The notes under the pieces were generated by a model. That model had not been told where the DNA came from and searched no databases. It worked only from the letters and a program-made list of their open reading frames with translations. A stretch of 64,000 bases of DNA from Acanthacorydalis orientalis (lineage: Eukaryota > Arthropoda > Insecta > Megaloptera > Corydalidae), in contig CM068313.1 in assembly GCA_034766995.1 (NCBI GenBank), forward strand, positions 37,884,996 to 37,948,995, in the 5' to 3' direction. Shown here piece by piece: positions 12,335 to 23,997 of this stretch (the first letter of the stretch is position 1; every line of letters begins with the position of its first letter). The position numbers were made by a program, and so were the translations under genes.

Positions 12335-12399
12335 AGCAAGCAGGAGCGGAGCCCCTCGGGGCTTGGAGAACGTAGCGAGAAGGGGGTAGAGCCTTCTGG
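12335..12399 (+). mobile_element. candidate Helitron 3' terminus
   Basis: This is a sharply GC-rich 65-bp block in AT-rich DNA. It contains the palindrome AGCCCCTCGGGGCT (12350-12363), then AACGTAGCGAGAAGGGGGT, and ends CTGG (12396-12399) followed by T. Helitrons end in CTRR next to a T, with a GC-rich hairpin shortly before. Here the hairpin is about 33 bp upstream, further than usual. It follows the helicase C-terminus in the right orientation. I could not locate the 5' TC end. Confidence 0.5.
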
Positions 12400-12957
12400 T
12401 TTCAAAATTAATTTTTCAAATAGTTATAAATGGCTTTATTTTATACAAATATGTATATGAGTATTTGATAATCATTAGAAATCATTAATCTATTAATGTT
12501 TCTTTATTTTTTGTTTAAAATCAAAAGAACCTCCATAGTTGTAACTAACCAGATCATTAAAATTATTTAACTGAAATTTGAAATCAATAACAGCTAGTAT
12601 ATTTTCTGAAAACGTTCATAGTTTCACAATATACTGTAGCTAATATGAAAATATTAAAAACTGAAACTCAGCATGTATATATAACTTTATGTATTGTTTT
12701 GAAAATCAAACTGTTCTGTTCTAGAAAAAATAATATCAGATTGCAATCACAGAACCTGACATGTGATATTTACTGTTTATATCGGAAATTTCCATCACTA
12801 AATAATACAATTATTATGCATGTATATAATTACAAAATCTTTGTCTTATATTTGAATAAAATTTTATCTAATTATTTCCAAAAAAATCAAAACAACATGT
12901 AAAAGTATACATAAGTTTAACTATCTTGTCAAATAAAATTTTTAATTTTGAAGAGAG
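12400..12957. other. AT-rich spacer
   Basis: One 85-codon frame (12645-12902) has AT-driven composition and no recognisable domain. I do not call it a gene. Confidence 0.55.
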
Positions 12958-13072
12958 TGTATATATATATATATTATATGTATATATATACATATTATAT
13001 ATATATATATATATATTATATGTATATATATACATATTATATATATATATATAATGTGTGTATGTATGTGTA
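12958..13072. repeat. (TA)n tract with an internal duplicated motif
   Basis: Two near-identical blocks of TATTATATGTATATATATAC separated by TA runs, then a TG-rich tail. Confidence 0.95.
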
Positions 13073-15040
13073 TAACTATTATTATACCACAAAAATTTTA
13101 TACCGATTATATCACTAAGATACATATAAAAAGTATAAAGGTCACCGTACAAAACTGAATGAATAATGAGGATAATGAAAATATATCTTGTATAATTTAT
13201 TGTACATCATTGAAATAATTCTAAGAATATTTATAAGTTCTAAAAAATAAAAAACAAAAAAGAATATATTTCTATTAAATTACAAGAGAAATAAGTAACT
13301 ACACAAAAGGTTTTTTTTAAAAAAAAAATAGAGATTATTGACAGTTCAAACGTCCTGGATAAAGTATTAAGTTTGTAAGAATACAACTGAAACGTAAAGA
13401 CAAAAAAATCGCATGATGAAGTTATTGAATTTTTTTACATGTCCGCTCGCAGACGAGTATTCTTGTAAATACGTATACGATTTCACGAAACGATACCTAG
13501 ACTACACTTTTTTCTTTATCAAACAAAAATCTAAGTGCAGCATCTATCTTAGCGTAATGGTAACTGTAGAACTGATATTAAGTCTGCAAAAAGAGAACTG
13601 ATCAAACGAACACATTACAAGTCAAATGTAATGAAACGAGGAACGTTGAACGTTTGTGTTAAAACACTAAAAGCACTTTATTAATGCAATATTCTTCGAG
13701 TTGTACATGTTAGTAAGTAGTGAGCCATGTCAAAATCAAATCAGCTCCAAAAATAGACATGCTGTAAGGATTATGTCAGTTTTCAAGTAGATGAACATAT
13801 GCGCGCGCTTCTTTTTCAATTTTGACGTATGTTTGTTTATAATTTATGTGTTGAAAGAACATTTAAACTTTATTTGCGCAGTTCGTACAAATCAAAAACG
13901 TGGCAGACGACAGTTGGAACATATATTATCGAGATCATTTTCAACAGTTTTCAGCAAACGATCATATATAATTGAATTATTATGTCAGCTGTCGAAAATA
14001 TTTGTCTACTTTATGCTTGGGACGCGTTTCAATTTTAAAAAAAAATACTGAAATATGTTAAACCACGTCAATGACATGTTTTCAAAAATTTAAAAATATA
14101 ATGCAGAATGAAAATTGTCAGAAGCGTTATTTATGTAATGTTATTATAGACAGCAGCAAAACATTCTTCATTTTTGGATTATAAAAATGTAAATTTTGAA
14201 ATACGTCAAGATCGATATCTAGAAGCGCCAGAAAAAGATTCAGTGAATAATAATAGTTTTTGTATACAAAATCATTTATTTACACCACATCTGATTCAGT
14301 TACGCACACACATATATTTCATATTTATAAAAAAAAACATCTTATATAACAGCTACAAGAAACGTGTCTAAAAATACAATTGATCAAAATGATATCAATC
14401 CACCAGTCAAATATACTATTACACAGAGAGTAACATTTAATTAAAATTGGCTGATTAATTTCTTTCTTTTCAATTACAATAAATCTAATCAATGAATTTT
14501 TTACAATGAATCTATTTTTGTAGTTTTCTTTTTTCTCTTACAAGTGAATTCGTCTATTCTATGAATTCTACACAAAATCATGAGAAAAGTTTTGTTTAAA
14601 AATAAATCATTATTGATCATTTTTGATTGCTATTTATATGCATTTCAATGGCAGATCCATTCAACCATCATCTTCAGAGTGTCGAGGTACAGAAAAATCT
14701 GACTTGTGTAAGTGAATTTAGTGACAATGTAAGAACTGTATTGTCTTTTTTCTATCAATATTTTTAATTAACTTGAGAATTTAAACTGTCTGACGTGTAA
14801 TTAGAAAATAGTTATTTCAATCATTTAACAAAAATTTCATTGTACTTTTGTATTCTTAAAAACACATTTATATGTGAAAAATTAAACAACAGACTCTTAG
14901 GGATGATATTTGATCTAATAAATTCATAATTATAAATCAATATAATTTTTCTATTATACTTTTAAGAACGTCAATATATATGATAATTAACTGAACAGGA
15001 TTTTTTAAAAATGACTAAAGTACAATTACAAATTGTACTT
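13073..15040. other. AT-rich spacer
   Basis: Frames at 13413-13601, 13791-14051 and 14174-14371 match nothing I know. The 13791 frame is slightly more GC-rich at its start (GCGCGCGC near 13801). No splice-bounded exon can be argued. Confidence 0.5.
14590..14710 (+). repeat. dispersed repeat related to 1-215 and 7800-7945
   Basis: It contains GATCATTTTTGATTGCTATT and TTCAACCATCATCTTCAGAG, the same two blocks in the same order as the other members. Confidence 0.35.
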
Positions 15041-15042
15041 TT

Positions 15043-15053
15043 CTCTCTCTCTT

Positions 15054-15084
<31 letters not shown>

Positions 15085-15121
15085 TATATATATACATTAT
15101 ATATATATATATATATATATA
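15043..15121. repeat. compound (CT)n(TA)n microsatellite
   Basis: CT repeats (about 15043-15068) pass into interrupted TA. Its last TA is the target site of the mariner at 15122. Confidence 0.95.
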
Positions 15122-15291
15122 TTAGGTTGGTGCAAAAATAACTGTTTTATCATATTAATTTCGGCGCAGATTTTTCTAGTTACCGTTATTTTTTGTTATA
15201 GTCATGTGATACACCATTGTAAACAATAAAATTAACAATAATGATTTCACCTTATATCTATTGTTTTTATTTTTTAGTATTGTTGGATAGA

Positions 15292-16360
15292 ATCTCTTAA
15301 TTAGTCAGGGAAAAAAGCAAATTCGCGGGATTTTGTTCTATGAGTTTAAACTGGGACATAAAGAAACATAAACTACTCGAAATATCACATTTGTTTTTGG
15401 CGAAGAGTCAATTACTGAACGTATAGCTCAAACACTGGTTCCAAAAATTTCGTAATGGAAACGAAAGCCTTGATGATGATGAAGGTCGTGAGCATCCTTC
15501 AGCTATAGACAATAACATGGATCCGTTTCAATAATGGTTCTTAAATCATTAAGAACCATTATTGAAACGTAGACACGTAAAACAACTCCAAAGGTGGTAG
15601 AAGAACTCAATGTTAATCATTCAACAGTTGTTCGACATTTGTATCTAATCGGAAAAACAAAAAAGTTGAATAAATGGGTGCCGTTCGAACCAAATGAATA
15701 TCAAGTAATTCGGCGATACAAAGTCTGCTCTACGCTTCTTCTACATGACAACGACAAAGATCCCTTTCATGAATGCATTGTCACATGTAATGAAAAGTGG
15801 ATTCTCTACAGCAATCGGAAACGTTCATTACAGTAGTTAGATCGAGGAGAAGTACCAAAACTGTTTCCTAAACCGAAGCTTCACGAAAAAAAGATTATTG
15901 TTACGGTTTGGTGGTCGGCAAGTGCCATCATTCACTACAATTTTTTAAATCCTGGTGAAACAGTACCAGCAAAAAAATATTGTCAGGAAATTGAAAAAAA
16001 TCGTGAGAAGTTGCATCGTTTACAACAAGCATTAGTTAATCGAAGAGGACTAATTCTTCTTCATGACAACGCCCGACCATGCGTCTCGTAAATGAATCAA
16101 AAAAAAAATAAATGAACTGAGTTATAAAACCTTATCTCACCCATCTCATTCTTCGGAGTAGTCTCCGACAAATTACCATTTTTTTTAAACGTTTGAGTAA
16201 TTTTCTACGAGAAAAGATTTTCAAAGATCAAATATCAGCTCAAAGCGCGTTCGATGAATTCATTAATTCCAGAACTTCAGCATTCTCTCTTGTAGGAATA
16301 AACAAACTTATTTCCCGCTTGAAGAAATGTGTGCAGGTCAATGGTATTTATTTTGATTAA
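15292..16360 (+). pseudogene. mariner transposase (broken), copy M1
   Basis: The N-terminal DNA-binding part is readable as GKKQIRGILFYEFKLGHKE (near 15313), then FVFGEESITERIAQ, with stops. VAEELNVNHSTVVRHLYLIG is the second helix-turn-helix (about 15595-15650). The first catalytic position reads TCNEKWILYSN, so Asp is changed to Asn (near 15787). The second is intact in LLHDNARPCV (near 16063). The third reads SPTNYHFF, again Asn for Asp, the same change at the third site as in the human SETMAR mariner domain. The tail CVQVNGIYFD ends at TAA 16358-16360. Two of three catalytic Asp are lost, with frameshifts and a local inversion at 15524-15569. Confidence 0.88.
15524..15569. repeat. perfect 21-bp inverted repeat inside mariner M1
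   Basis: CGTTTCAATAATGGTTCTTAA (split as 15524-15543 plus A15544) is followed by ATCA and then by its exact reverse complement at 15549-15569. The homologous place in the copy at 39221 has no left arm, so the arm was added after the copies separated. Confidence 0.95.
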
Positions 16361-16428
16361 TAAATATAATTATTATATAAGCGTTCTTATACTCGATACA
16401 TAAAAACGGTATTTATTTTTGCACCAAC

Positions 16429-16432
<4 letters not shown>

Positions 16433-16480
<48 letters not shown>

Positions 16481-16520
16481 ATATATATATATATATATAT
16501 ATATATTCGATATAGACATA

Positions 16521-16552
<32 letters not shown>
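16433..16552. repeat. long interrupted (TA)n tract
   Basis: Three TA runs separated by GAATATA and TCGATATAGACATAGAA. Confidence 0.95.
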
Positions 16553-16554
<2 letters not shown>

Positions 16555-18540
16555 CGTTTGTTGTAATTTAATTAATATAGCGTGTTTCATTGACTTTGAA
16601 ATGCTGTATGAAATTTTGATTGAAAAGGGTACTAAACGAAAACCACATTAGTAACAAACAAATATACAAATAAATGTACAGTTTCAGTTTATTTAATTGT
16701 TTATTACATATTAATTTATTGAAATTATTCCATAGTTCCCGTTATTTTACAAAATGATAATCTACAATATTTTATTGTTTGATTGAATAAACTATTTTGT
16801 TGCAAATAAACTGGTCGTTTTATAAGAAAAAATCTGACACAAATTTTGCAATGACAGATTGCTATTTCATTGTATTATTAGCAGATAACTACGAAAAAAG
16901 TTATCTGCATTTTAAATTCTATAAACATTCGCTCAGTTATATTAAATAAGGTCATATCTCATGGTAAATTATTAAAAAAATTTCAAAATAAATATTTTAA
17001 AAAAATAAAAATAAAAGTATGCATGAGTACCCCTTCATCCATTAGCATATTTTCTAAACTAAGTAACTTTTATAGCATGCACATTAATAACAAGTGTATT
17101 CTATTCCAGTCATTTTGTTAAAATAAATATTAGCACTGAAAATAGTTTGTTGTTATTAAATAAACATTTCGCATGAATTAAACTTCCTGTATTTATTTAG
17201 GTTAACAATTTCGTATAAAATTCGATCCATGACCTCAATTTATTTTCCATCACATACTTCATCGATTTTATAAGTTTACTATATTATGTTACTAAATAGA
17301 ATACCCTTGTATTTAATATTATTTATATGTTTAAATGATCAGATCAAGTATGGAAATTTCTAGTATAATGATACGTTTATATTAATAATTACTGGCTATT
17401 ATAAAAATTATATGTTTATAAAGTAAACATATAAATTTTTATGACTTTCAAATCTTTCAGATAAATATCTTTAAACACAATCGACAGTTTCGTTACAAAC
17501 GTAGAATTGATACATTTCTCATGAAAGAAGTGCACAAAACTTCAAAAAGGAATTTTTATAGCTTACAAACAAAAAAGTTTACACATCAGTATGTAAAATA
17601 GATACGTATAAGGGCACGTACTCTCATAGATTGTACGAGGTATGTTACACACAAACATACATATACACGTATTTATTACACATACACACACATCTGTACA
17701 CAAACAGCCATAAAAACAGGAGTGGAGGAATGCTAATATAATTTATGTACCTCTCAACAACAAGCAAACTTTCAAGTTGAAAATAACGAACTTTTCAATA
17801 GAAAAAAACGGCGTCAAAAAGATTTCACTAAATAATAGTTTATTTTTTGATCATATAGAAGGAACCAAAATAATTGAGAATTCCATAACACTCTTTTTAT
17901 AATAGAGTTAAATTCTGTTTTATGATTCACGTACTGAACATTGAAAATTTGAAATGGAATTTGATATAAGCTGCACTGAGATCTCGTATTATTTTTTTTA
18001 TACATGTATTTTACATATATATTATGGTGTATCATATATACTTTATACTCTACTTGTTTTTCAATCAATGTATTTTAATATCAAAACAAAGCATTTTCTT
18101 CAAATTTAATTTCTATAGATTTAAAAACGAAAATATACACATTGACTTTTTTAATTCTTATTGTGTTGTTTTCCCGTCTACTCGCTGTCGATTTTTTTTC
18201 GCAAATCTAAGTCATATATAAATTAGTTTCCACTATGATCGATTTTGAGTTCAGATAAATCCTAATCTTAAGACGTATCTTAAGAGGACGAAAGTCGAAA
18301 CCAGTCGTACAAGAAGCGACTTTACATATAAATTACAGGATTCACACGGTATTGGCATTAATCTATTTTTTTCATTAATTAGAATTTATCAAAAGAAAAA
18401 GATCGCTACTTTTAATAATGTACTTGTGAACTGCAGATTTAGTTACTTTGAAAATAGGTATAAAATATTTTCTTGTTAAATAGTCTCAACACTATGTGGA
18501 TATTTATGTATTTGTGTGTCTGTGTGATTGCTATATATAA
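16553..18540. other. AT-rich spacer
   Basis: No recognisable genes. A region rich in ACAC/ATAC (17640-17705) is low complexity. Frames at 17814-18068 and 18024-18221 are opposite-strand AT-rich frames with no visible domain. Confidence 0.6.
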
Positions 18541-18541
18541 C

Positions 18542-18588
<47 letters not shown>

Positions 18589-19162
18589 CAAAGAGAAAGA
18601 GAGAAAGTAAGAAAATGTCATAAACCATATTAGTAATCAGGTGGTATAAAAATTAAAAATTTAAAAATGTAAAAATGAAACAAAAAACTCTAACATTCGT
18701 TTTGATCAAATTTATAAAAACTCTTTACTTAGTATTATATTATTTGGGCCGAAAATAATATATTATAGAGAGAGAGAGAGAGATAGAAAGAGAAAGAAAG
18801 AGATAGAGAAACAGTAAGAAAAGACCACAAACCACATTAGTAGTTAGGTGATAAAAAAATGAAAATGTATGAAATAAAGAAGTACTCGAACATTCATTAT
18901 AATAGCATTTATAAAAAATATTTACTCAGTACTATATTATTTGGACCTAAAATTATATATATATATGAGAGAGAGAGAACGAGAGAAAGAAAGAGAGAGG
19001 GAGAGAGAGAAAGTAAGAAAGAATCATAAACCACATTAATAGTCCGGTGGTATAAAATGTAAAAAAATGAAAATGTATAAAACAAAGAAGTACTCGAACA
19101 TACATTGTAATAGAATTTATAAAAATCCTTTACTCAATACTATATTGTTTGGGCCTAAAATA

Positions 19163-19252
<90 letters not shown>

Positions 19253-19393
19253 TAAGCCAGATCAAAAACCACATTAGTAGTCAGGTTGTATAAAAAGTAA
19301 AGAAATGAAAATCTATAAAACAAAGAAGTACTCGAACATTCATTATGATGAATTTATAAAAACCCTTTACTAAGAATTATATTATTTGAATCA

Positions 19394-19446
<53 letters not shown>
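18541..19446. repeat. tandem array, four diverged units of about 200-240 bp
   Basis: Each unit contains, in order, AGTAAG, a block like AAACCACATTAGTAGT, GAAAATGTATAAA, AAAGAAGTACTCGAACATTC, TTTATAAAAA, TTTACTCAGTACTATATTAT and TTTGGGCC. Each unit is joined to the next by TA and/or GA repeats. The AGTAAG anchors lie near 18606, 18812, 19010 and 19249, giving periods of about 206, 198 and 239 bp. The length differences come mainly from the microsatellite joints. Confidence 0.93.
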
Positions 19447-19449
<3 letters not shown>

Positions 19450-20425
19450 GCTCTTTAACCAATTAACTATGTGTCCTAAAAGATACAATAATATTCATTT
19501 AATTACTGTAGGAATATATAACAACGTCATGGAATGTTTAAATATGTATATAGAGTTCTTAACAAAGACATCTTTTATATATGTCATCGAATATTGATGT
19601 AATTTTATTTTCATTGAAAAAACGTCACAACGTACCGCTGCGACATTCACATGCCAAATGAGTCAACAAGCGACACACCGATGTTCGTGGTTAACAGATT
19701 AATTAAAAGTGACAATATTTTAAAATTAAACCTCTTTAATTTATACTTCTATACACGACATAGATTTTTTTTTGATTTTTTAAGTTTATTTTCTGAAAAA
19801 AATCCTAAGAAAATGGTATATACGTTCGTATTTATCAATAGTGTTACCTGTACAGTTCAACCCGTATGGGCAGATACGAGCGTATATGGATCAGTCACTA
19901 AGAAAAAAAAAGTTGAAAAGAATAATGTGTACTCTGTTTAGATGTTCTGTTTTAACCGTTCTGATTGCTCGAACAATCGGTAAAACTAAATGTGTATGGT
20001 TTTTTCACCCATACTACTGCGATCGCTCAAACAGATGTCATATTTTATCACAATATAAACAAGAACAGAACTTCAGTAATTAATATTAATGATTATGAAT
20101 CACGAGAGTATAGAAGCACAAGAATGTACAAGAAAATGGACGACTCGTTTAAAATCATGCTTATTACTCGTACTACGGATAAAACTGTTGTTAACCACGA
20201 GCATTTTTCGCTCGTGCAGAAAGATTCAGGATAAGGATAAATATAATTTATTTGTAATTCATATGTATTATGTTACATAATAATGTATCTGCAGCAAAAT
20301 ACTTGTTTTTTATCATCCCCATTTTGAAATACCGAATGGCTTAATATGAATTACATTATTTATTTATAACTTTTAAGCTGTTCAATAAAAAGCAAATATA
20401 ATATTTTTAACAAACTACTATTAAA
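19447..20425. other. mixed-composition spacer with short hairpins
   Basis: Composition is less AT-rich from about 19630 to 20230. Several overlapping plus-strand frames of 63-96 codons exist there, none recognisable. Short dyads are visible: CACGAGC with GCTCGTG (20198-20218) and GATTGCTCGAACAATC near 19962-19977. Function unknown. Confidence 0.4.
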
Positions 20426-20431
20426 AAATTA

Positions 20432-20490
20432 TTGCGCTTTATGACCTTCAAATTCGTAATAAAAACCGCATTTTTTTCCTACCGACTTAA
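20432..20490 (-). mobile_element. 59-bp mariner remnant (terminal pieces only)
   Basis: The right side is a clear Hsmar1-like left terminus in reverse: ACCGCATTTTTTTCCTACC, then GACTTAA. The left side TTTATGACCTTCAAATTCGT is the reverse of the 3' subterminal sequence found in the deleted elements at 37224 and 54380. TA flanks both sides (20430-20431 and 20491-20492). The matching place in the second tandem copy (near 21239) lacks these 59 bp. The outer part of the 3' terminal repeat is missing. Confidence 0.6.
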
Positions 20491-20514
20491 TATTAATTTA
20501 TGTAACTAGACAAT

Positions 20515-20640
20515 AATTATTTTCCCAGTATTTTTTATTACTAGAAAAAATAACAAATAACAAAATCAAAATTTGTAATGAAAACAACCATCAGTGAAAA
20601 CTGAGTCACATATATTCGACATAATTTAATTTTTTCATTT

Positions 20641-20685
<45 letters not shown>

Positions 20686-21380
20686 GTTATCAGTAATACG
20701 TGACAAAATTTTTTTGAATTATTTATTTAATAAATAGAAAAATTTAGTATAAAATCCATCATACCTTTACTTCAATGCACATGACCAACCGTCATAAAGA
20801 ATAAATATACATTATTGAAATTTAAACAACACAACTTTTCACTACATGATTGAAAATAACAAAACGATACGAATATGCAAATAGAATTGATAAGATACAT
20901 TCTAAATATACCTAATTTTTGTTACAAATTTCATTCAACAGTTAACGTTCGTTTACAAGACAGACAAAACGAATATTAGTGTACAAGATATTACATAATT
21001 TTTTCTTCAACATTTTCGAATACTTAAAAGAAAATCGAAGCAGGCTCATTATGTATTTTTTTAAAACTGGTTATAACGTTAGTACAATTCCATATAAAAC
21101 TTTTATGTTCATATACAGGTCACAACAAAAAGGATATTTGTTGTCTTTATTTCTCTGCACTACAGATAATGTAAATATAAAAAGTAATATATTTGTATAC
21201 GATTTATTTATTTAAACTAGTACACTTAAAAAATTATTAATTTGTGACTCCATAAAATTATTTTCCTGGTATTTTTTTTATAACTACAAAGAAATAAATA
21301 ACAAAATTAAATGTGGCATTGAAAACAACCTTCAATGAAAATTGAGTCACTTATACATTCTACATAATTTAATTTCTTCA

Positions 21381-21426
<46 letters not shown>

Positions 21427-21982
21427 TTGCAAAATACACACAACTTATTAGTAATATATGATAGAAAAAATTATTGAATTATAAATTTAATAATATAAAA
21501 TATAGTATAAAATCCTACCGTTAATTCATTTCACACGACCAACCATTACAGAGAATAAATGTATATTATTGCAATTTAAACAACACAAATATTGTCTACA
21601 CGATTGAAAACAACAAAACGAAACGAATATGAAAATGGAATTGATAAGAGACGCTGTAAATATTCGTGATTTTTGTTACAAATTTGTCTCAATTGTTAAA
21701 TTTCGTTTACAGAACAGACAAAACGAATATTTGTGTACAAGTAATTACACAATACTTTCGTTAACATTTCCTTATACTTAAAAGAAAATCGAAGTAGGCA
21801 TGTTATGTAATTTCTTAAAACTGGTTATTATGGTAGTACAGTTACATATAAAACTTTTATGTTCACATGTAGGTTACAACAAAAAGGATGTATGTTATGT
21901 TCATTTCTCTCCACTACAGAAAATGTAAATATAAAAATTAATATATTGGTGTACGGTTTATTTACTTAAACTAACACACTTA

Positions 21983-21990
<8 letters not shown>
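20515..21990. repeat. tandem duplication of a unit of about 745 bp
   Basis: Copy A (20515 to about 21250) and copy B (about 21256-21990) share many long blocks in the same order. Examples are GAAAACAACC, AATTTAATTT before a TA tract, TAGTATAAAATCC, ACAACAAAACGA, AGACAGACAAAACGAATATT, AAGAAAATCGAAG, TATAAAACTTTTATGTTCA and ACAACAAAAAGGAT. The offset drifts from 741 to 754 through indels. Each copy has a TA tract at the same place (20646-20684 and 21386-21425), so the tract predates the duplication. No coding function is recognised. Confidence 0.9.
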
Positions 21991-22074
<84 letters not shown>

Positions 22075-22081
22075 GAGTATG

Positions 22082-22112
<31 letters not shown>

Positions 22113-22163
22113 ACGAGTATGTATATGTATATATATATATATATACATATATGTATATATATG

Positions 22164-22210
<47 letters not shown>
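21985..22210. repeat. very long interrupted TA/TATG microsatellite
   Basis: About 225 bp of TA with two copies of ATACGAGTATGTATATGTAT and a terminal TG run. The frame of alternating Tyr and Ile through it is an artefact. Confidence 0.97.
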
Positions 22211-23311
22211 ATTAATTTTATTATTTCTGTAAGAATATCTAAGAGGACAAATGAAAGTATTTGTTACTGTAAATATAATAATTTGTTAGTTACACTATTT
22301 AAAAAATAAGAATTAATGAATTGATTAATTCTTGAAAATATTAAATAATAGTGAATATAATATTCGTATGAACAACAGTTTTAAACGTGTTTTATATCGT
22401 GAATCCTAGAATGTTTAATAGCAGATTAGGGTCAGTATTAGGTGACTTCAACTCTACATATTAGTTAAAGGATAGAGACAGTGAATAGACATTTCTTTCC
22501 TATTTAAATATTTATTTTGTAGAAGAATTATACTTTTATAGTTGTGACAATTATAAAAGCAGTATTGAAATGAACCAAACCCTTTATGGTTAAATGAAGT
22601 TTTATAATTTACATAACTACAGAAGGATTTTTGAAAATTACTCTGGTGCCTCTCAAATATTATTAGCTAGCATTTTTATTTATTTATTTTAAACTTTTAT
22701 TTCCATGTAAAGGAAACTCTTTTAAAAAAAATAAAAGTAGAGATTTTTTAATTATTCTGTTTAAAAATTACTTATTAATGTATCTTTCATTTTTTGTTTC
22801 TGAATATCTACTCCTTTATTGCGCGATTTGTCAATTACGTCACAGGAAAGTAATCGTTCCAAGAAGCAAACACCTTCTTGTAAGCTTTTCAGAAACTCTC
22901 AAATGAGCTAAATTCAATTCCATTTAAAGAAGTTCTGCAAAGATATGAATAAATGATAATATGACTGTGCAATATTAAAAGAGTATGGTGAATTATACAG
23001 TATTTCCTAGCTTAACTCATTCAGTTTCTCTATCGAATTCCATGCCACATGGAGTCGAGGATTGTCATAATAAAATGACACTTTTCTATTGATTAATATC
23101 GAAATTTAAATTGCGGATCTAGGTACAATGAAAATTCATCTACTTTTGAGATCATGGCACATCATTCTTTTAAAATTCCACCAATATTATAACTTTATTT
23201 CGATCTAACCCTCGGTTTAAAGTCAATGTTGCCTTAGTGTATTTCATTTACCTTTGAGTTATGCAATTAGAAGAGACAAAAAATAGCAATACCAAAATGG
23301 AATAAACCTGA

Positions 23312-23314
<3 letters not shown>
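22211..23314. other. AT-rich spacer
   Basis: No gene or element recognised. Confidence 0.6.
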
Positions 23315-23382
<68 letters not shown>

Positions 23383-23383
23383 T
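23315..23383. repeat. (TA)n microsatellite replacing a mariner end
   Basis: The TA run joins directly to the mariner coding sequence at 23384. Confidence 0.95.
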
Positions 23384-23997
23384 CCATTGAGGGCTATACA
23401 CTTGGTCCAGCGAGTCTGCAAAACATACATTGACGGCGGCGATGACACCCTCATTCCAAAAAAAAAATTTATCCCACTGAGCAAATTTTCAAGTTTGGGA
23501 AGAGAAAGCAGTCGCATGGAGCCAAGTGTGGAGAATAGGGATGGGTGAAGAATCAATTCGAAGCACCTAATTCGTGCAATTTTGCCATTGCGACAGTCGA
23601 TTTGTGGGACAGCATGTTGTCCTGGTGAACGAGCACTTTTTTGGGCTCCAATTTTGTCCGCATTTATTTCAGCTCTTCTTTCAACAAGGTCCTTTCAAAC
23701 AATCAAACAATGCTACATAATAAGCTCTTGATATCGTTTTCCCCTTCGTTAAGTAGTCGATCACGATGACTCCTGAGGAATCCTAAAAAACAGTGGCCAT
23801 CACCTTCCCAGCCGACAGAACGGTCTTCGCCTTTTTCGGTGCACTTTCACCAGTTTTTGTCTACTGCTTTGACTGGTGCTTCTACTCAGGTGTGTAGTGG
23901 TGGATCCATGTTTTATTCACGGTGACGAATCCACGCATAAAGACCTGCTCGTTTTTTCCATTTTTACGGCAACTGCTTCAATGCTCGCTTCAAACAT
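23384..23997 (-). pseudogene. mariner transposase (broken, N-terminal domain deleted)
   Basis: The start is near 23997 (MFEASIEAVAVKMEK). The DNA-binding domain is then missing and the text jumps to the catalytic core: RFMRGFVTVNKTWIHHYTPE, then SAPKKAKTVLSAGKVMATVF, IVIDYLTKGKTISRAYY, PKKVLVHQDNMLSHKSTVAM and AKLHELG. After frame shifts comes PYSPHLAPCDCFLFPNLK, with the tail ending KCIALNG at the TA tract. The first catalytic Asp reads Asn (VNKTW); the second (HQDN) and third (APCD) are present. The HQDN and MAKLHELG blocks are of the irritans-like kind. Confidence 0.85.

Larger units (their letters stand above)
15122..16432 (+). mobile_element. mariner, full length, Hsmar1-like termini (copy M1)
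   Basis: The left end is TTAGGTTGGTGCAAAAATAA, preceded by TA (15120-15121). The right end TTTTTGCACCAACTTAA at 16416-16432 is followed by TA (16433-16434). These termini are the same type as those of the cecropia-subfamily mariner Hsmar1. The 1311-bp element lies wholly inside TA microsatellite. It encodes one broken transposase. Confidence 0.93.

Noticed and set aside
18541..19446. Possible CRISPR-like array (repeats with variable joints)
   Set aside because: Units of about 200 bp, eukaryotic context and simple-sequence joints do not resemble CRISPR repeats and spacers.
22035..22232. Open frames made of alternating Tyr and Ile (also near 13000, 40450, 43780, 47690, 49430, 56480, 58000, 58800 and 61160)
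   Set aside because: They are translations of TA microsatellites, not proteins.
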